A stretch of DNA of 28,606 nt from Bacteroidota bacterium. Its GTDB lineage: Bacteria > Bacteroidota > Bacteroidia > Bacteroidales > Bacteroidaceae. The stretch is taken from contig JAEXAJ010000208.1 in assembly GCA_023458215.1 (NCBI GenBank), positions 1-28,606 of the forward strand, read 5' to 3'. Numbering within the stretch: position 1 is the stretch's first letter; each line of letters starts with the position of its first letter. This document shows, piece after piece, positions 7,911-16,494 of the stretch. Below the pieces are notes generated by a model that saw only the letters and a program-made list of their open reading frames with translations, made no database searches and was not told where the DNA came from. Position numbers and translations under genes: made by a program.

Positions 7911-10160
7911 ATGAAATTTTATAAATTAGGTTTGTTTTTAATAGCCATGCTCCTCAACGGGGGCATGGCTATTGCTCAAGGTACGGCGGAGGATTACAAC
8001 CGTGCTTACTCATTGCGTGAAAGATTCAGCAGTAATAATGTATTCTACTCCAATGTTAATCCTGAATGGATAGAAGGAACGCATCAGTTCTGGTATGTTC
8101 GTAATACTCCCGAAGGACGCATCTATGTATCTGTTAATGCAGACAAGAAAGGGAGAAAAGAACTGTTCGATCACAAGCAACTGGCGATTACCCTGGGTAA
8201 AGCATCCGGCAAAGAAGTAAAACCCGAAGCTATAAACCTGGAACGACTGTATGTAAATAAGACTCTTGACACACTTCGCTTCAACTTCAACAATCAGAAA
8301 TGGATGTATGCTGTGCGTAAGAATCAGCTTACCAATGAAGGCAGTCTGCCCAAACCGTCAAAACCCCGTCACTGGATGGAATGGGATGATGAAAAGTCTG
8401 CCGAACCGATAACATCGCCCGATGGCAAGTACACGGCATTCATCAAGAATGACAACATCTATGTGAAGGAAGTAGCAACCGGAAAAGAGAAGCAACTCAG
8501 TCAGGATGGTACGTTGAGCAATTACTATTCATCCTATATTCGCTGGTCACCCGATAGCAAGAAGGTAGTCTCTTGCAGAATCCGCCCGGTAGAAAAACGC
8601 TTTGTCTATTACGTAGAGTCTTCGCCTGCCGATCAGCTTCAGCCCAAACTGCACAAGCAGGAATACGCCAAACCGGGAGACGAGCTTCCGTTTAAAGTGC
8701 CCTGCATCTACGAAGTAGAAACAGGACGCAGCATTATCCCGTCTACTGACTTGTTTGCCCGACAATATGAGATTTATGATCCGGTATGGAACAGTGACAG
8801 CCGTGCGGTAACCTTCGAGTACAACCAACGCGGACATCAAGTATTCCGTGTGTTAGAGTTTTCGGTCGAAACCGGCAAAGTACGCCCATTGATAGAAGAA
8901 ACCCACGATAAGTATGTAAACTATACCCGCCACTTCCGTCACGACCTGAAAGACGGCAAGCACATTATCTGGATGAGTGAACGTGATAATTGGAATCATC
9001 TGTACATGTTCGACCGTACCACTGCACAACCCATACAGCAGATTACCAAAGGCGAATGGTATGTACGCCAGGTACTACAAGTAGATGAAGATAATCGTAC
9101 CATCTATTTCTCCGCAAATGGTATGCAGCCCGATGAAGATCCTTATCTGATTCGTTACTACCGCATCGGCTTCGATGGCAAGGGACTGACCTGCCTCACT
9201 CCCGAAGAAGGTATGCACAAAGCCTGGTTCTCGGAAGATATGAATTATCTCGTAGACGTTTATTCTATGGTGAATAAAGCTCCGATAGCCGTACTGCGCA
9301 GTGCCAAAGACGGTAAAATAGTAATGCCACTGGAAACGGCCGACATCAGCCGCCTGGAAGCCGAAGGTTGGAAAGCGCCGGAAGTATTCACCGCTAAAGG
9401 ACGCGATGGGGAAACGGATATGTGGGGACTGATTGTACGTCCCACGAACTTCGATCCGAACAAGAAATATCCCGTGATCGAGTATATTTATCAAGGGCCC
9501 GGCGACCAGTATGTACCCAAAACTTTCATGTCTTACAATTGGTACATGACATCTCTTGCCGAGCTTGGCTTTATTGTAGTGATGGTAGATGGAATGGGTA
9601 CTTCCTTCCGCTCACGTACCTTCGAGAATGTATGTTATAAGAGCTTGAAAGATGCAGGTCTGCCCGACCATATAGCTTGGATAAAAGCTGCTGCCCGAAA
9701 GTATACTTATATGGACATTGACCGTGTAGGCATCTACGGCTGCTCAGCCGGTGGACAGGAATCTACAAATGCCGTATTGCTGCATCCTGATTTCTACAAA
9801 GCCGCTTATTCCGCTTGTGGCTGCCATGACAACCGCATGGACAAGATATGGTGGAACGAGCTTTGGATGGGATACCCCGTAGATGAATCCTACAAAGCGT
9901 GTTCCAATGTAGAGAATGCCCATTTGCTAACCCGTCCGCTGATGCTTGTAGTAGGCGAGATGGACGATAATGTAGATCCTGCCTCAACGATGCAAGTAGT
10001 AAATGCCTTGATTAAAGCAAACAAAGATTTTGAACTCGTAGTAATACCCGGTGCACATCACACAATGGGGGAAGACTTCGGGGAACATAAACGTTATGAC
10101 TTCTTTGTCCGCCATCTGATGGGAGGAAATCCACCTAAATGGGAAGAACTAATTAAATGA
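7911..10160 (+). CDS. Secreted S9 family serine peptidase (DPP-IV-like fold)
   Basis: This is a 749-residue prolyl-oligopeptidase-clan peptidase, probably periplasmic. ATG 7911 starts a good signal peptide (MKFYKLGLFL to AIAQG); the in-frame ATG at 7884 lies inside GH127 and is unlikely. The beta-propeller spans about 25-490 and the alpha/beta-hydrolase domain about 500-749. The triad is visible as Ser612 (GCSAGGQ), Asp685 (GEMDDNVDP) and a His at 716 or 717 (GAHHTMG). True DPP-IV enzymes have a Glu-Glu motif just before the WSPDSKK blade that holds the substrate N-terminus. Here that stretch reads LSNYYSSYIRW and has no acidic pair, so dipeptidyl peptidase specificity should not be assumed. 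It is last in the four-gene operon, and its TGA stop overlaps a 42-bp inverted repeat. Its position beside sugar-trimming enzymes suggests a glycopeptide substrate. Confidence 0.92.
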   Translation: MKFYKLGLFLIAMLLNGGMAIAQGTAEDYNRAYSLRERFSSNNVFYSNVNPEWIEGTHQFWYVRNTPEGRIYVSVNADKKGRKELFDHKQLAITLGKASGKEVKPEAINLERLYVNKTLDTLRFNFNNQKWMYAVRKNQLTNEGSLPKPSKPRHWMEWDDEKSAEPITSPDGKYTAFIKNDNIYVKEVATGKEKQLSQDGTLSNYYSSYIRWSPDSKKVVSCRIRPVEKRFVYYVESSPADQLQPKLHKQEYAKPGDELPFKVPCIYEVETGRSIIPSTDLFARQYEIYDPVWNSDSRAVTFEYNQRGHQVFRVLEFSVETGKVRPLIEETHDKYVNYTRHFRHDLKDGKHIIWMSERDNWNHLYMFDRTTAQPIQQITKGEWYVRQVLQVDEDNRTIYFSANGMQPDEDPYLIRYYRIGFDGKGLTCLTPEEGMHKAWFSEDMNYLVDVYSMVNKAPIAVLRSAKDGKIVMPLETADISRLEAEGWKAPEVFTAKGRDGETDMWGLIVRPTNFDPNKKYPVIEYIYQGPGDQYVPKTFMSYNWYMTSLAELGFIVVMVDGMGTSFRSRTFENVCYKSLKDAGLPDHIAWIKAAARKYTYMDIDRVGIYGCSAGGQESTNAVLLHPDFYKAAYSACGCHDNRMDKIWWNELWMGYPVDESYKACSNVENAHLLTRPLMLVVGEMDDNVDPASTMQVVNALIKANKDFELVVIPGAHHTMGEDFGEHKRYDFFVRHLMGGNPPKWEELIK

Positions 10161-10285
10161 AGAATGAGGAATGAAGAATGAAGAATTGCCATGCGGAATA
10201 TTCACATTGTGTAATCTGCTCCTTCACTATAATAACGAATAAACCGCATGGCAATTCTTCATTCTTCATTCCTCATTCTTCATTT
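10155..10285. repeat. Perfect 42-bp inverted repeat, GAAGAAT family, copy A
   Basis: Arms 10155-10196 and 10244-10285 are exact reverse complements over all 42 bp, around a 47-base loop. The arms consist of GAATGAAGAATGA-type units ending in CCATGCGG. The left arm supplies the TGA stop of the S9 peptidase gene (10158-10160), and the right arm ends six bases before the histidine kinase stop (10292-10294). It therefore sits between convergent genes and could stop transcription from both sides, although it lacks a classic GC stem plus U tract. Two related copies occur elsewhere in the window. Confidence 0.95.
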
Positions 10286-10291
10286 CTACAA

Positions 10292-11731
10292 CTATGCCTT
10301 CAGCCTCATCACAAACCTACTCCCTTTGCCTAGTTCGCTTTCTACCGTCAGTGTACCGCCATGGGCTTCTATAAAATCTTTTGAGATGGAAAGTCCCAAA
10401 CCACTACCTTGAACTTTAGTACCCGGTACACGGAAGTATCGGTCGAAGATGCTTTGGTGGTAACGCGGGTCGATGCCTTTACCAAAGTCCTGTACAAAAA
10501 GTTCAATCATATTATCTTCCTGGCGGGCACCAATCACTACCCGTCCGTTTTCTTTGGAGTAACGGATGGCGTTGCTCAGTAGATTGGTAAGCACCCACGC
10601 AATCTTTTCACTATCTACAAAGAGCTTCGGCATCTTCTCTTCGGGATATTCCACTTCGATCTGTATATTGAACTTATCGGCTTGCACCTGATTGGCTTTG
10701 ATGGCATACTCTATGAGTTCGATAGGTTTGGTAATCTTCGGCATCATTTGGAGCTTGCCGGCTTCTACCTGGGTCATATTCAGCAGTTCGCCGGTGATGC
10801 CCAGCAGGCGGTCGCTATTCTCTTTGATGCTCTTGGAAAGTTGTTCCTGCTCCGGATTCAAGTCGCCGATGCGTTTGTCCTCCAACAACTGAAGGCTCAT
10901 GAGGATGGCAGAGATAGGAGTCTTCAGCTCGTGTGAGATGGTCGAGATAAAGGTAGTCTTGGCGCTATCCAACTCTTTGAACTCGGTGATATTCTTCAAT
11001 AGAATCACATCGCCCAAGTTACGTGGTTCATCATCGGCAGCCTCGGTATTGATAATAGGAATATAGGATGCCTGAAAGTAGCTTTCCTTATTATCCGCAT
11101 AAATCTTCAAAGACTCCTGTTTCTCACCAGGGTTTACCAATTCACGAATCAGACGGCGCAGCAAGTCGTTCTTTAAAGATAATTCTTCGGCAGAACGGCG
11201 GATCACATCCTCACGTTTCAAATTAAGGACGGTAAGCGCTTCGTTATTGATAAAGAGTATCTCACGCTCACGATTCAGACCGATAATCGGTTCGTGAATA
11301 CTATTGACGGTAGCTTCGAGGAACTTCTTGGCAGCAAGGATATCGCTCAGCGTACTGGCACGATACTCTGTCAACCGCTCCGCCATGCGGTTAAAACTAT
11401 CGGCTACTTCACGGAACTCCTCGTTATTCTTCATATCGAGGCGTTTCTCGTAATTGTGATTGGCAATTTCGAGGATACCGCGCTTCAACTCGTTGACGGG
11501 CTTCTCTATAGATTGGGGAAGCCATATCAACAGGAACAAACTGCAAAGAATGGAGATACCTCCCGTAATGGACACCCACACCAACGCATTCTGCAAGGCA
11601 GGCAGGGCAGCAGGGCTGTCCGGTTCGGTAGCAGTCAGTACTTGAAGGTTGACAACCGAAAGAGCCACCAGCAGGATAATCATTCCGGCCAACAGGCCAA
11701 CACCGAGAATTAATTTCGTACGTATATTCAT
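10292..11731 (-). CDS. Membrane histidine kinase with HAMP and PAS domains, putative kinase half of the split Kdp sensor
   Basis: This 479-residue inner-membrane kinase has two membrane segments (about 7-29 and 49-71) flanking a short periplasmic loop, then HAMP (about 72-125), PAS (about 135-250), HisKA with His267 in STISHELKTP, and HATPase_c with Asn384/Asn387 (TNLLSNAIRY), DFGKG (415-419) and GSGLGL (442-447). It follows the KdpD sensor/USP gene by 61 bp on the same strand and is the last gene of the kdp run. KdpD proteins usually carry four membrane segments and a kinase in the same chain as the USP part; here the kinase is a separate protein with its own topology. Its likely partner is the sigma-54 response regulator at 18741-20084. 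That pairing is inferred from position. Confidence 0.9.
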   Translation of the reverse strand: MNIRTKLILGVGLLAGMIILLVALSVVNLQVLTATEPDSPAALPALQNALVWVSITGGISILCSLFLLIWLPQSIEKPVNELKRGILEIANHNYEKRLDMKNNEEFREVADSFNRMAERLTEYRASTLSDILAAKKFLEATVNSIHEPIIGLNREREILFINNEALTVLNLKREDVIRRSAEELSLKNDLLRRLIRELVNPGEKQESLKIYADNKESYFQASYIPIINTEAADDEPRNLGDVILLKNITEFKELDSAKTTFISTISHELKTPISAILMSLQLLEDKRIGDLNPEQEQLSKSIKENSDRLLGITGELLNMTQVEAGKLQMMPKITKPIELIEYAIKANQVQADKFNIQIEVEYPEEKMPKLFVDSEKIAWVLTNLLSNAIRYSKENGRVVIGARQEDNMIELFVQDFGKGIDPRYHQSIFDRYFRVPGTKVQGSGLGLSISKDFIEAHGGTLTVESELGKGSRFVMRLKA

Positions 11732-11740
11732 ATTAAAAGA

Positions 11741-11782
11741 GTGATAAAGTGGTATTGTGATAAAGTGATGTTGACAAATATA
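11741..11782 (-). promoter_or_regulatory. Possible internal promoter and 16-bp-spaced direct repeat upstream of the histidine kinase
   Basis: On the minus strand, TATATTTG at 11782-11775 fits the Bacteroides -7 consensus TAnnTTTG exactly, but no -33 box is evident. Just downstream, CACTTTATCAC occurs twice (11757-11767 and 11741-11751 as read on the minus strand), 16 bp apart, in what would be the leader of the kinase gene. This could allow separate expression of the kinase or be a coincidence in AT-rich spacer. Confidence 0.3.
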
Positions 11783-11792
11783 CTGATTATTT

Positions 11793-12914
11793 TTAAGCCA
11801 GAATAATCAAATCGATGCCGGCTTGAGCCAAAGCTCTCACAAACTTCCGATAACCCTTGATGCGGCAAAGAACCCCCGGCAACTGAAATCCGGGACTGCC
11901 CATGCACACCGTGGTTATCTGTTTCTCTTTGCACACCTTGATTATGGTTTCCAAGACATCTTTCGAATGCTCCTGAAGGACTTCGCCACCCAGTTCCGCC
12001 ACCAGTTTAAAGTGGTTCAGCAAATGACGCTGACGGGCCAGATCTATCCTGTCTGTGCTTTCGCGGGGAGTTTGCACATAAAGAGCTACAAAAGATGTGT
12101 TATACCTCGTAGCCAAGCGGGCAGCCTTACGGATAATCCTCCTCGGTGTCTTTTCCCGACTACTGATGCAAGCCAGGAAACGCTCGTGACGAATACCTGC
12201 TCCCATCACAACTTCATTTTCCACTTTCTTCTCTACACGAAGGGCTACTTCCTTCAAAGCCAATTCACGGAGTTGAAGGATATTCTCTGTTTTGAAGAAA
12301 TTATTCAAAGCAATAGGTATCTTCTCCGGCTTATAAATCTTTCCGGCTTTCAGGCGGGTGATCAGTTCCTCGGCAGTAAGGTCGATGTTCACCACTTCAT
12401 CGGCTTCCTGCAAAACACTGTCGGGGATGCGTTCCTTGACTTCGATGCCCGAAATGCTCTGTACCTCTTCGTTCACACTTTCAATATGCTGGATATTGAC
12501 GGCAGAGATGACGTTGATACCTTCTTCCAGCAAAGTCATCACATCTTGCCAGCGCTTTTCGTTCAGGCTTCCTTCTACATTGGTATGCGCCAGTTCATCC
12601 ACAATCACTATTTCGGGATGAATGCGGATAATCCCTTCCAAGTCCATCTCTTCCAGTTCCTTGCCTTTGTAGAATATCTTCCGGCGGGGAATCACGGGAA
12701 GTCCCGGCAGTAGCGCTTCTGTTCCTACACGGCCGTGGGTCTCGATGTAACCTATCTGTACATCAACGCCGTTGTCCAGAAGGTCATGGGCCTCCTGGAG
12801 CATACGGAATGATTTTCCTACACCGGCAATCATACCGATGTAGACTTTGAACTTGCCTCGGCGCGATTTCTTTATCAGGTCGAGGAAATGCTGTACATTC
12901 TCTTCTCTATCCAT
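11793..12914 (-). CDS. kdpD: KdpD N-terminal sensor protein (KdpD domain plus universal stress domain) without kinase
   Basis: This 373-residue soluble protein corresponds to the cytoplasmic N-terminal part of KdpD, which senses potassium limitation. The KdpD domain (about 20-230) shows a Walker A motif GMIAGVGKS (27-35) and the conserved IVIVDELAHTN block (102-112). A universal-stress-type domain follows (about 250-373). The chain ends there, with no membrane segments, GAF or kinase domains, so it is about 40 percent of an E. coli-type KdpD. The kinase is encoded by the next gene, 61 bp downstream. The break looks natural: both proteins have complete domains, proper start codons and no frameshift remnants. 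It follows the TorF-like gene across an inverted repeat that may reduce read-through from the structural kdp genes. Confidence 0.93.
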   Translation of the reverse strand: MDREENVQHFLDLIKKSRRGKFKVYIGMIAGVGKSFRMLQEAHDLLDNGVDVQIGYIETHGRVGTEALLPGLPVIPRRKIFYKGKELEEMDLEGIIRIHPEIVIVDELAHTNVEGSLNEKRWQDVMTLLEEGINVISAVNIQHIESVNEEVQSISGIEVKERIPDSVLQEADEVVNIDLTAEELITRLKAGKIYKPEKIPIALNNFFKTENILQLRELALKEVALRVEKKVENEVVMGAGIRHERFLACISSREKTPRRIIRKAARLATRYNTSFVALYVQTPRESTDRIDLARQRHLLNHFKLVAELGGEVLQEHSKDVLETIIKVCKEKQITTVCMGSPGFQLPGVLCRIKGYRKFVRALAQAGIDLIILA

Positions 12915-12927
12915 AGAAAACTATTTT

Positions 12928-13032
12928 AATGAAGAATGATGAATGAAGAATGAAGAATTGGCTGCGCTATATTATCATAGCACCCTCATTCCGCATGGTA
13001 ATTCTTCATTCCTCATTCTTCATTCTTCATTT
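12928..13032. repeat. Imperfect inverted repeat, GAAGAAT family, copy B
   Basis: The two arms, about 12928-12960 and 13000-13032, match as inverted repeats with a few mismatches. The left arm continues into GGCTGCGC and the right arm into CCGCATGG, so the inner ends differ, unlike copy A. The TGA stop of the barrel protein gene (13027-13029, minus strand) lies in the right arm. The element fills the 112-bp gap between that gene and kdpD and could form a hairpin in the kdp transcript. Confidence 0.88.
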
Positions 13033-13779
13033 AACAAGCGTTATTCCGAACACAACGTGTGCATCTTCCAAACACGGGTTCCAAATTGTCTGCGCAAATA
13101 TCGGTAAAGAAAATGAATCTGTTATCTTTATGACGGTACTTCCTTTCAATGCAATGTTTGTTACAGCAAAACCGTTGTTGCCGTACTGGTTCAAAGCTTC
13201 GTAGGGAACCACACCGCAAGTAAGATTCAAATCGACTTGCTTCACACTGAAAGGATAGTTGAACTCTACATAAGAAGAGTAGTTCTGTTTGCCTTCGGCA
13301 TTCTTATCCAGTCCGGCAAACATGGTGTACCAAGCCATGGATAAAGGGAACTTTTCTATCGGCAGTGTATAAGCCAATCCTGCTTCAAAATGATGTGCCG
13401 TCTTGTGGCTATCGAATTGAAAGTACTTTCCGGCACCCTGACCTGCCCACCAAAGGTCGGCTACTGAAAGGGTCAAACCGGATTCTCCAAAGGTATAAGC
13501 GGCAGTAAGGTCGATTTCTTTGGCGGCATTTCCTTTGGAGGAAGAAGTACCGTCGAAATCGGTAGAACCCCATGCGGTCAGTGAGAAGCCTTTCGCGCTG
13601 AAACCCAATGTGGGCTGAATGCTAATGCCCGTCTGATACATACCGCGCCATATATAGGAGCTCACTAAATCACCTTGTATATTAAATTCCTGAGCTTTAA
13701 CTGTATTTGTGCCTAAGATCGTTGCTATAGCTAATAAAAATGCGACACGGAGTGTCTTTCTTAATTTAATTGTTTCCAT
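13027..13779 (-). CDS. TorF-like outer membrane beta-barrel protein in the kdp operon
   Basis: This 250-residue exported protein resembles TorF-family putative porins. It has a signal peptide (about 1-29, ending VKAQEF), then alternating hydrophobic/polar strands rich in aromatic residues. The early YIWRGMYQTG segment is typical of this family, and the chain ends with a strand finishing VFGITLVK. Around 12 strands would fit its length. It lies 46 bp after kdpC and upstream of kdpD on the same strand, so it is probably co-transcribed with the potassium pump. A plausible job is helping potassium or another solute cross the outer membrane under limitation, but nothing in the sequence shows its substrate. 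Confidence 0.82.
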   Translation of the reverse strand: METIKLRKTLRVAFLLAIATILGTNTVKAQEFNIQGDLVSSYIWRGMYQTGISIQPTLGFSAKGFSLTAWGSTDFDGTSSSKGNAAKEIDLTAAYTFGESGLTLSVADLWWAGQGAGKYFQFDSHKTAHHFEAGLAYTLPIEKFPLSMAWYTMFAGLDKNAEGKQNYSSYVEFNYPFSVKQVDLNLTCGVVPYEALNQYGNNGFAVTNIALKGSTVIKITDSFSLPIFAQTIWNPCLEDAHVVFGITLVK

Positions 13780-13825
13780 ATTCTATAATCTCTTGTTTAG
13801 TAGTATTTGTATTATTCCGCTATGG

Positions 13826-14398
13826 TTATTTATTCAGTTTGTCTAATGCGATATTCAATTGCAGTACATTCACTTTGGCGGTTCCGAAAAGTCCTAAGAA
13901 AGGTTCTTGTACCAGACTGTCTACAATCGTTTTTACTTGCTCAGCTTGTACGCCACGTGCCTGTGCAACTCGTTCTACTTGCACGTATGCGCTGGCAGGA
14001 GTAATATCCGGGTCAAGTCCCGAAGCACTGGCAGTCACCATTTCGGCGGGTACTTCTTTGCGTTGCAAGTAAGGATGATGTACGAGGAAGGTGTCGATAC
14101 GGGCTTCTACTTCTGCCAGATACTCTGGATTTGTAGGGCCTTTGTTACTACCGGATGAGCTACTTGCATCGTAACCGTCGCCGGCACAGGAGGGGCGTCC
14201 CCAAAAGTAGATGTCTTGTGTGAACATCTGTCCTACATTAGCGGCACCTACCACTTTTCCGTTCAGGGTAGCTACGGGAGCATTGCCTTGATTGGGGCCT
14301 GCGAACTGGGCGAACACCCACAACACAAGGATATAGCATACTGATAATACCACACAAAACACCAGTGTTATCTTGATTGATTTCCAAAGAGTTTTCAT
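13826..14398 (-). CDS. kdpC: Potassium-transporting ATPase subunit KdpC
   Basis: KdpC is the single-span periplasmic accessory subunit of the KdpFABC potassium pump, thought to raise affinity or stabilise the complex. The 190-residue chain has one N-terminal membrane segment (about 11-31) and family hallmarks YFWGRPS, YDASSSSGSNKGPTNP and the C-terminal VNVLQLNIALD. Its length matches the usual 185-200 residues. It begins 26 bp after kdpB and ends 46 bp before the TorF-like gene. All expected motifs are present, so it should be functional. Confidence 0.97.
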   Translation of the reverse strand: MKTLWKSIKITLVFCVVLSVCYILVLWVFAQFAGPNQGNAPVATLNGKVVGAANVGQMFTQDIYFWGRPSCAGDGYDASSSSGSNKGPTNPEYLAEVEARIDTFLVHHPYLQRKEVPAEMVTASASGLDPDITPASAYVQVERVAQARGVQAEQVKTIVDSLVQEPFLGLFGTAKVNVLQLNIALDKLNK

Positions 14399-14424
14399 TG
14401 TTTCTACTATTTAATTGTGAACAC

Positions 14425-16473
14425 TTAGAAGAATAAACTAACTATTAAATCGATGACTTTAATCCCGATAAACGGAACGATGACACCACCCAAACCATAT
14501 ATCAGCAGGTTGCGGCGAAGCAATGCGCTGGCACCGATTGGTTTGTACTGTACACCACGCAAAGCCAGCGGGATCAGAATCGGAATAATCAGTGCATTAA
14601 AGATGACGGCTGAAAGGATAGCCGTTTCGGGACTATGCAATTGCATGATATTCAATGCCCCCAATTCGGGAATAGCTACCATGAACAATGCCGGAACGAT
14701 GGCGAAGTACTTGGCCACGTCATTGGCAATGGAGAAGGTAGTCAGCGTACCGCGGGTCATCAACAGTTGCTTACCGATTTCTACGATTTCAATCAGCTTG
14801 GTCGGATCGTTGTCAAGGTCTACCATGTTTCCGGCTTCTTTGGCGGCTTGGGTACCACTGTTCATGGCTACACCGACGTTGGCTTGTGCCAGGGCGGGGG
14901 CATCGTTGGTACCGTCGCCCATCATGGCAACCAGTTTGCCGTGTTCTTGCTCGTTCTTGATGTATTCCATCTTGTCTTCGGGCTTGGCCTCGGCAATGAA
15001 ATCGTCTACACCGGCTTTCTCGGCAATGTATTTAGCGGTCAACGGGTTGTCACCGGTCACCATTACGGTCTTCACACCCATCTTGCGCAGACGTTCGAAG
15101 CGTTCCTGTATGCCCGGTTTGATGATGTCCTGCAACTCAATAACTCCGGTCACCTTCCGATTGACACACACCACCAAAGGCGTACCACCGTTACTGGATA
15201 TCGCAGTCACAATCTCTTCTACTTGCTTGGGAAATTCATTTCCGGCAGCTTGCGCTATCTTGCGGATGGCGTCGAAGGCACCTTTACGTATTTGTGTACC
15301 GTCGGCCAGGTCAACGCCCGAACATTTGGTTTCAGCGGTAAACTTAATCATACGGGCACCGGTCGTATTGAGGTTGCGCATACGGAATCCGGCTTCACGT
15401 CCCAGTTCGATGATTGATTTACCTTCGGGCGTTTCATCTGCCAATGAAGAGAGCAAACAAGTTTCAATAAAGACATGTTCGTCTACTCCGTCGGCTACGT
15501 GGAAGCGGGTTGCTTTACGGTTGCCCAGGGTGATTGTACCCGTCTTGTCAAGAAGCAGGGTGTCGATATCACCCGCGGTTTCAACGGCTTTACCCGATTT
15601 GGTGATTACATTGGCACGCAAAGCACGATCCATACCTGCAATACCGATGGCAGAAAGCAAACCACCAATCGTAGTAGGAATCAGGCAGACAAACAAAGAG
15701 AGAATAGCGGCTATGGAAATACCCGTTCCCGGATGTTCCAGCGAAATATAATCGGCCATCGGTATCAACGTGATACATACGATAACGAATACCAGTGTGA
15801 AACCTGCCAATAGAATAGTTAAAGCAATTTCATTCGGGGTCTTCTTGCGTGAAGCACCTTCTACCAAAGCAATCATCTTGTCGAGGAAGCTTTCGCCCTG
15901 CTGCTGGGTTACCAATACTTTAATCTGGTCGGAAAGCACCTTTGTTCCACCCGTTACCGAGCTTTTATCGCCACCTGCCTCACGGATAACCGGGGCAGAT
16001 TCGCCTGTAATGGCACTTTCGTCGATAGATGCAAGACCTTCTATGATCTCGCCGTCGGCAGGAATCGTATCGCCTGCTTCGCAAACAAAGACATCACCTT
16101 TCTTCAGTTGGGAACTGCTGATATTCTTTATATTGTCACCCACTACTACCTTAGCGGGAGTTTCTTCACGGGTCTTGCGCAAACTATCCGCTTGTGCCTT
16201 GCCACGTGCTTCGGCTATAGCCTCGGCAAAGTTGGCAAACAACAACGTGATGAAAAGGATGAAGAATACCGCAAAGTTGTATCCGAAGCTTCCATACTCA
16301 GGAGTGAACAATGACATCGCAGTTACCACCAGCATGATGGCTGTAACAATCTCCACCGTAAACATGATGGGGTTCTTAATCATCACCCGTGGATTTAGCT
16401 TCACGAATGATTGAACTAAACTTTCTTCGACTTGCTTCTTCTGGAAAAGAGAAGCTGTATTATTATCTTTCAT
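14425..16473 (-). CDS. kdpB: Potassium-transporting P-type ATPase subunit KdpB
   Basis: KdpB hydrolyses ATP to drive high-affinity potassium uptake. The 682-residue chain has the P-type signature DKTGTIT with phosphorylated Asp309, the actuator TGES loop at 156-159 whose Ser is the known inhibitory phosphorylation site in E. coli, the [13 protein letters not shown] membrane segment (about 265-277), and the hinge motif [14 protein letters not shown] plus [11 protein letters not shown] near the C-terminal half. Seven membrane segments are expected. It is flanked by kdpA (21-bp gap) and kdpC (26-bp gap), the standard order. No missing key residue was seen. Confidence 0.98.
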   Translation of the reverse strand: MKDNNTASLFQKKQVEESLVQSFVKLNPRVMIKNPIMFTVEIVTAIMLVVTAMSLFTPEYGSFGYNFAVFFILFITLLFANFAEAIAEARGKAQADSLRKTREETPAKVVVGDNIKNISSSQLKKGDVFVCEAGDTIPADGEIIEGLASIDESAITGESAPVIREAGGDKSSVTGGTKVLSDQIKVLVTQQQGESFLDKMIALVEGASRKKTPNEIALTILLAGFTLVFVIVCITLIPMADYISLEHPGTGISIAAILSLFVCLIPTTIGGLLSAIGIAGMDRALRANVITKSGKAVETAGDIDTLLLDKTGTITLGNRKATRFHVADGVDEHVFIETCLLSSLADETPEGKSIIELGREAGFRMRNLNTTGARMIKFTAETKCSGVDLADGTQIRKGAFDAIRKIAQAAGNEFPKQVEEIVTAISSNGGTPLVVCVNRKVTGVIELQDIIKPGIQERFERLRKMGVKTVMVTGDNPLTAKYIAEKAGVDDFIAEAKPEDKMEYIKNEQEHGKLVAMMGDGTNDAPALAQANVGVAMNSGTQAAKEAGNMVDLDNDPTKLIEIVEIGKQLLMTRGTLTTFSIANDVAKYFAIVPALFMVAIPELGALNIMQLHSPETAILSAVIFNALIIPILIPLALRGVQYKPIGASALLRRNLLIYGLGGVIVPFIGIKVIDLIVSLFF

Positions 16474-16494
16474 ATCTTCTGTATTCTATATATC

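Noticed and set aside
10155..10285. CRISPR-like or insertion-sequence origin of the 42-bp repeat
   Set aside because: There is only one inverted pair at the site, no repeat-spacer array and no transposase gene or visible target duplication.
11732..11792. Frameshift explanation for the split kdpD
   Set aside because: Both flanking genes have complete domains and proper ends; no remnant of the missing KdpD membrane region is present in the gap.
14453..15751. 432-codon plus-strand ORF opposite kdpB
   Set aside because: Serine- and arginine-rich low-quality translation, antisense to kdpB; a shadow frame.
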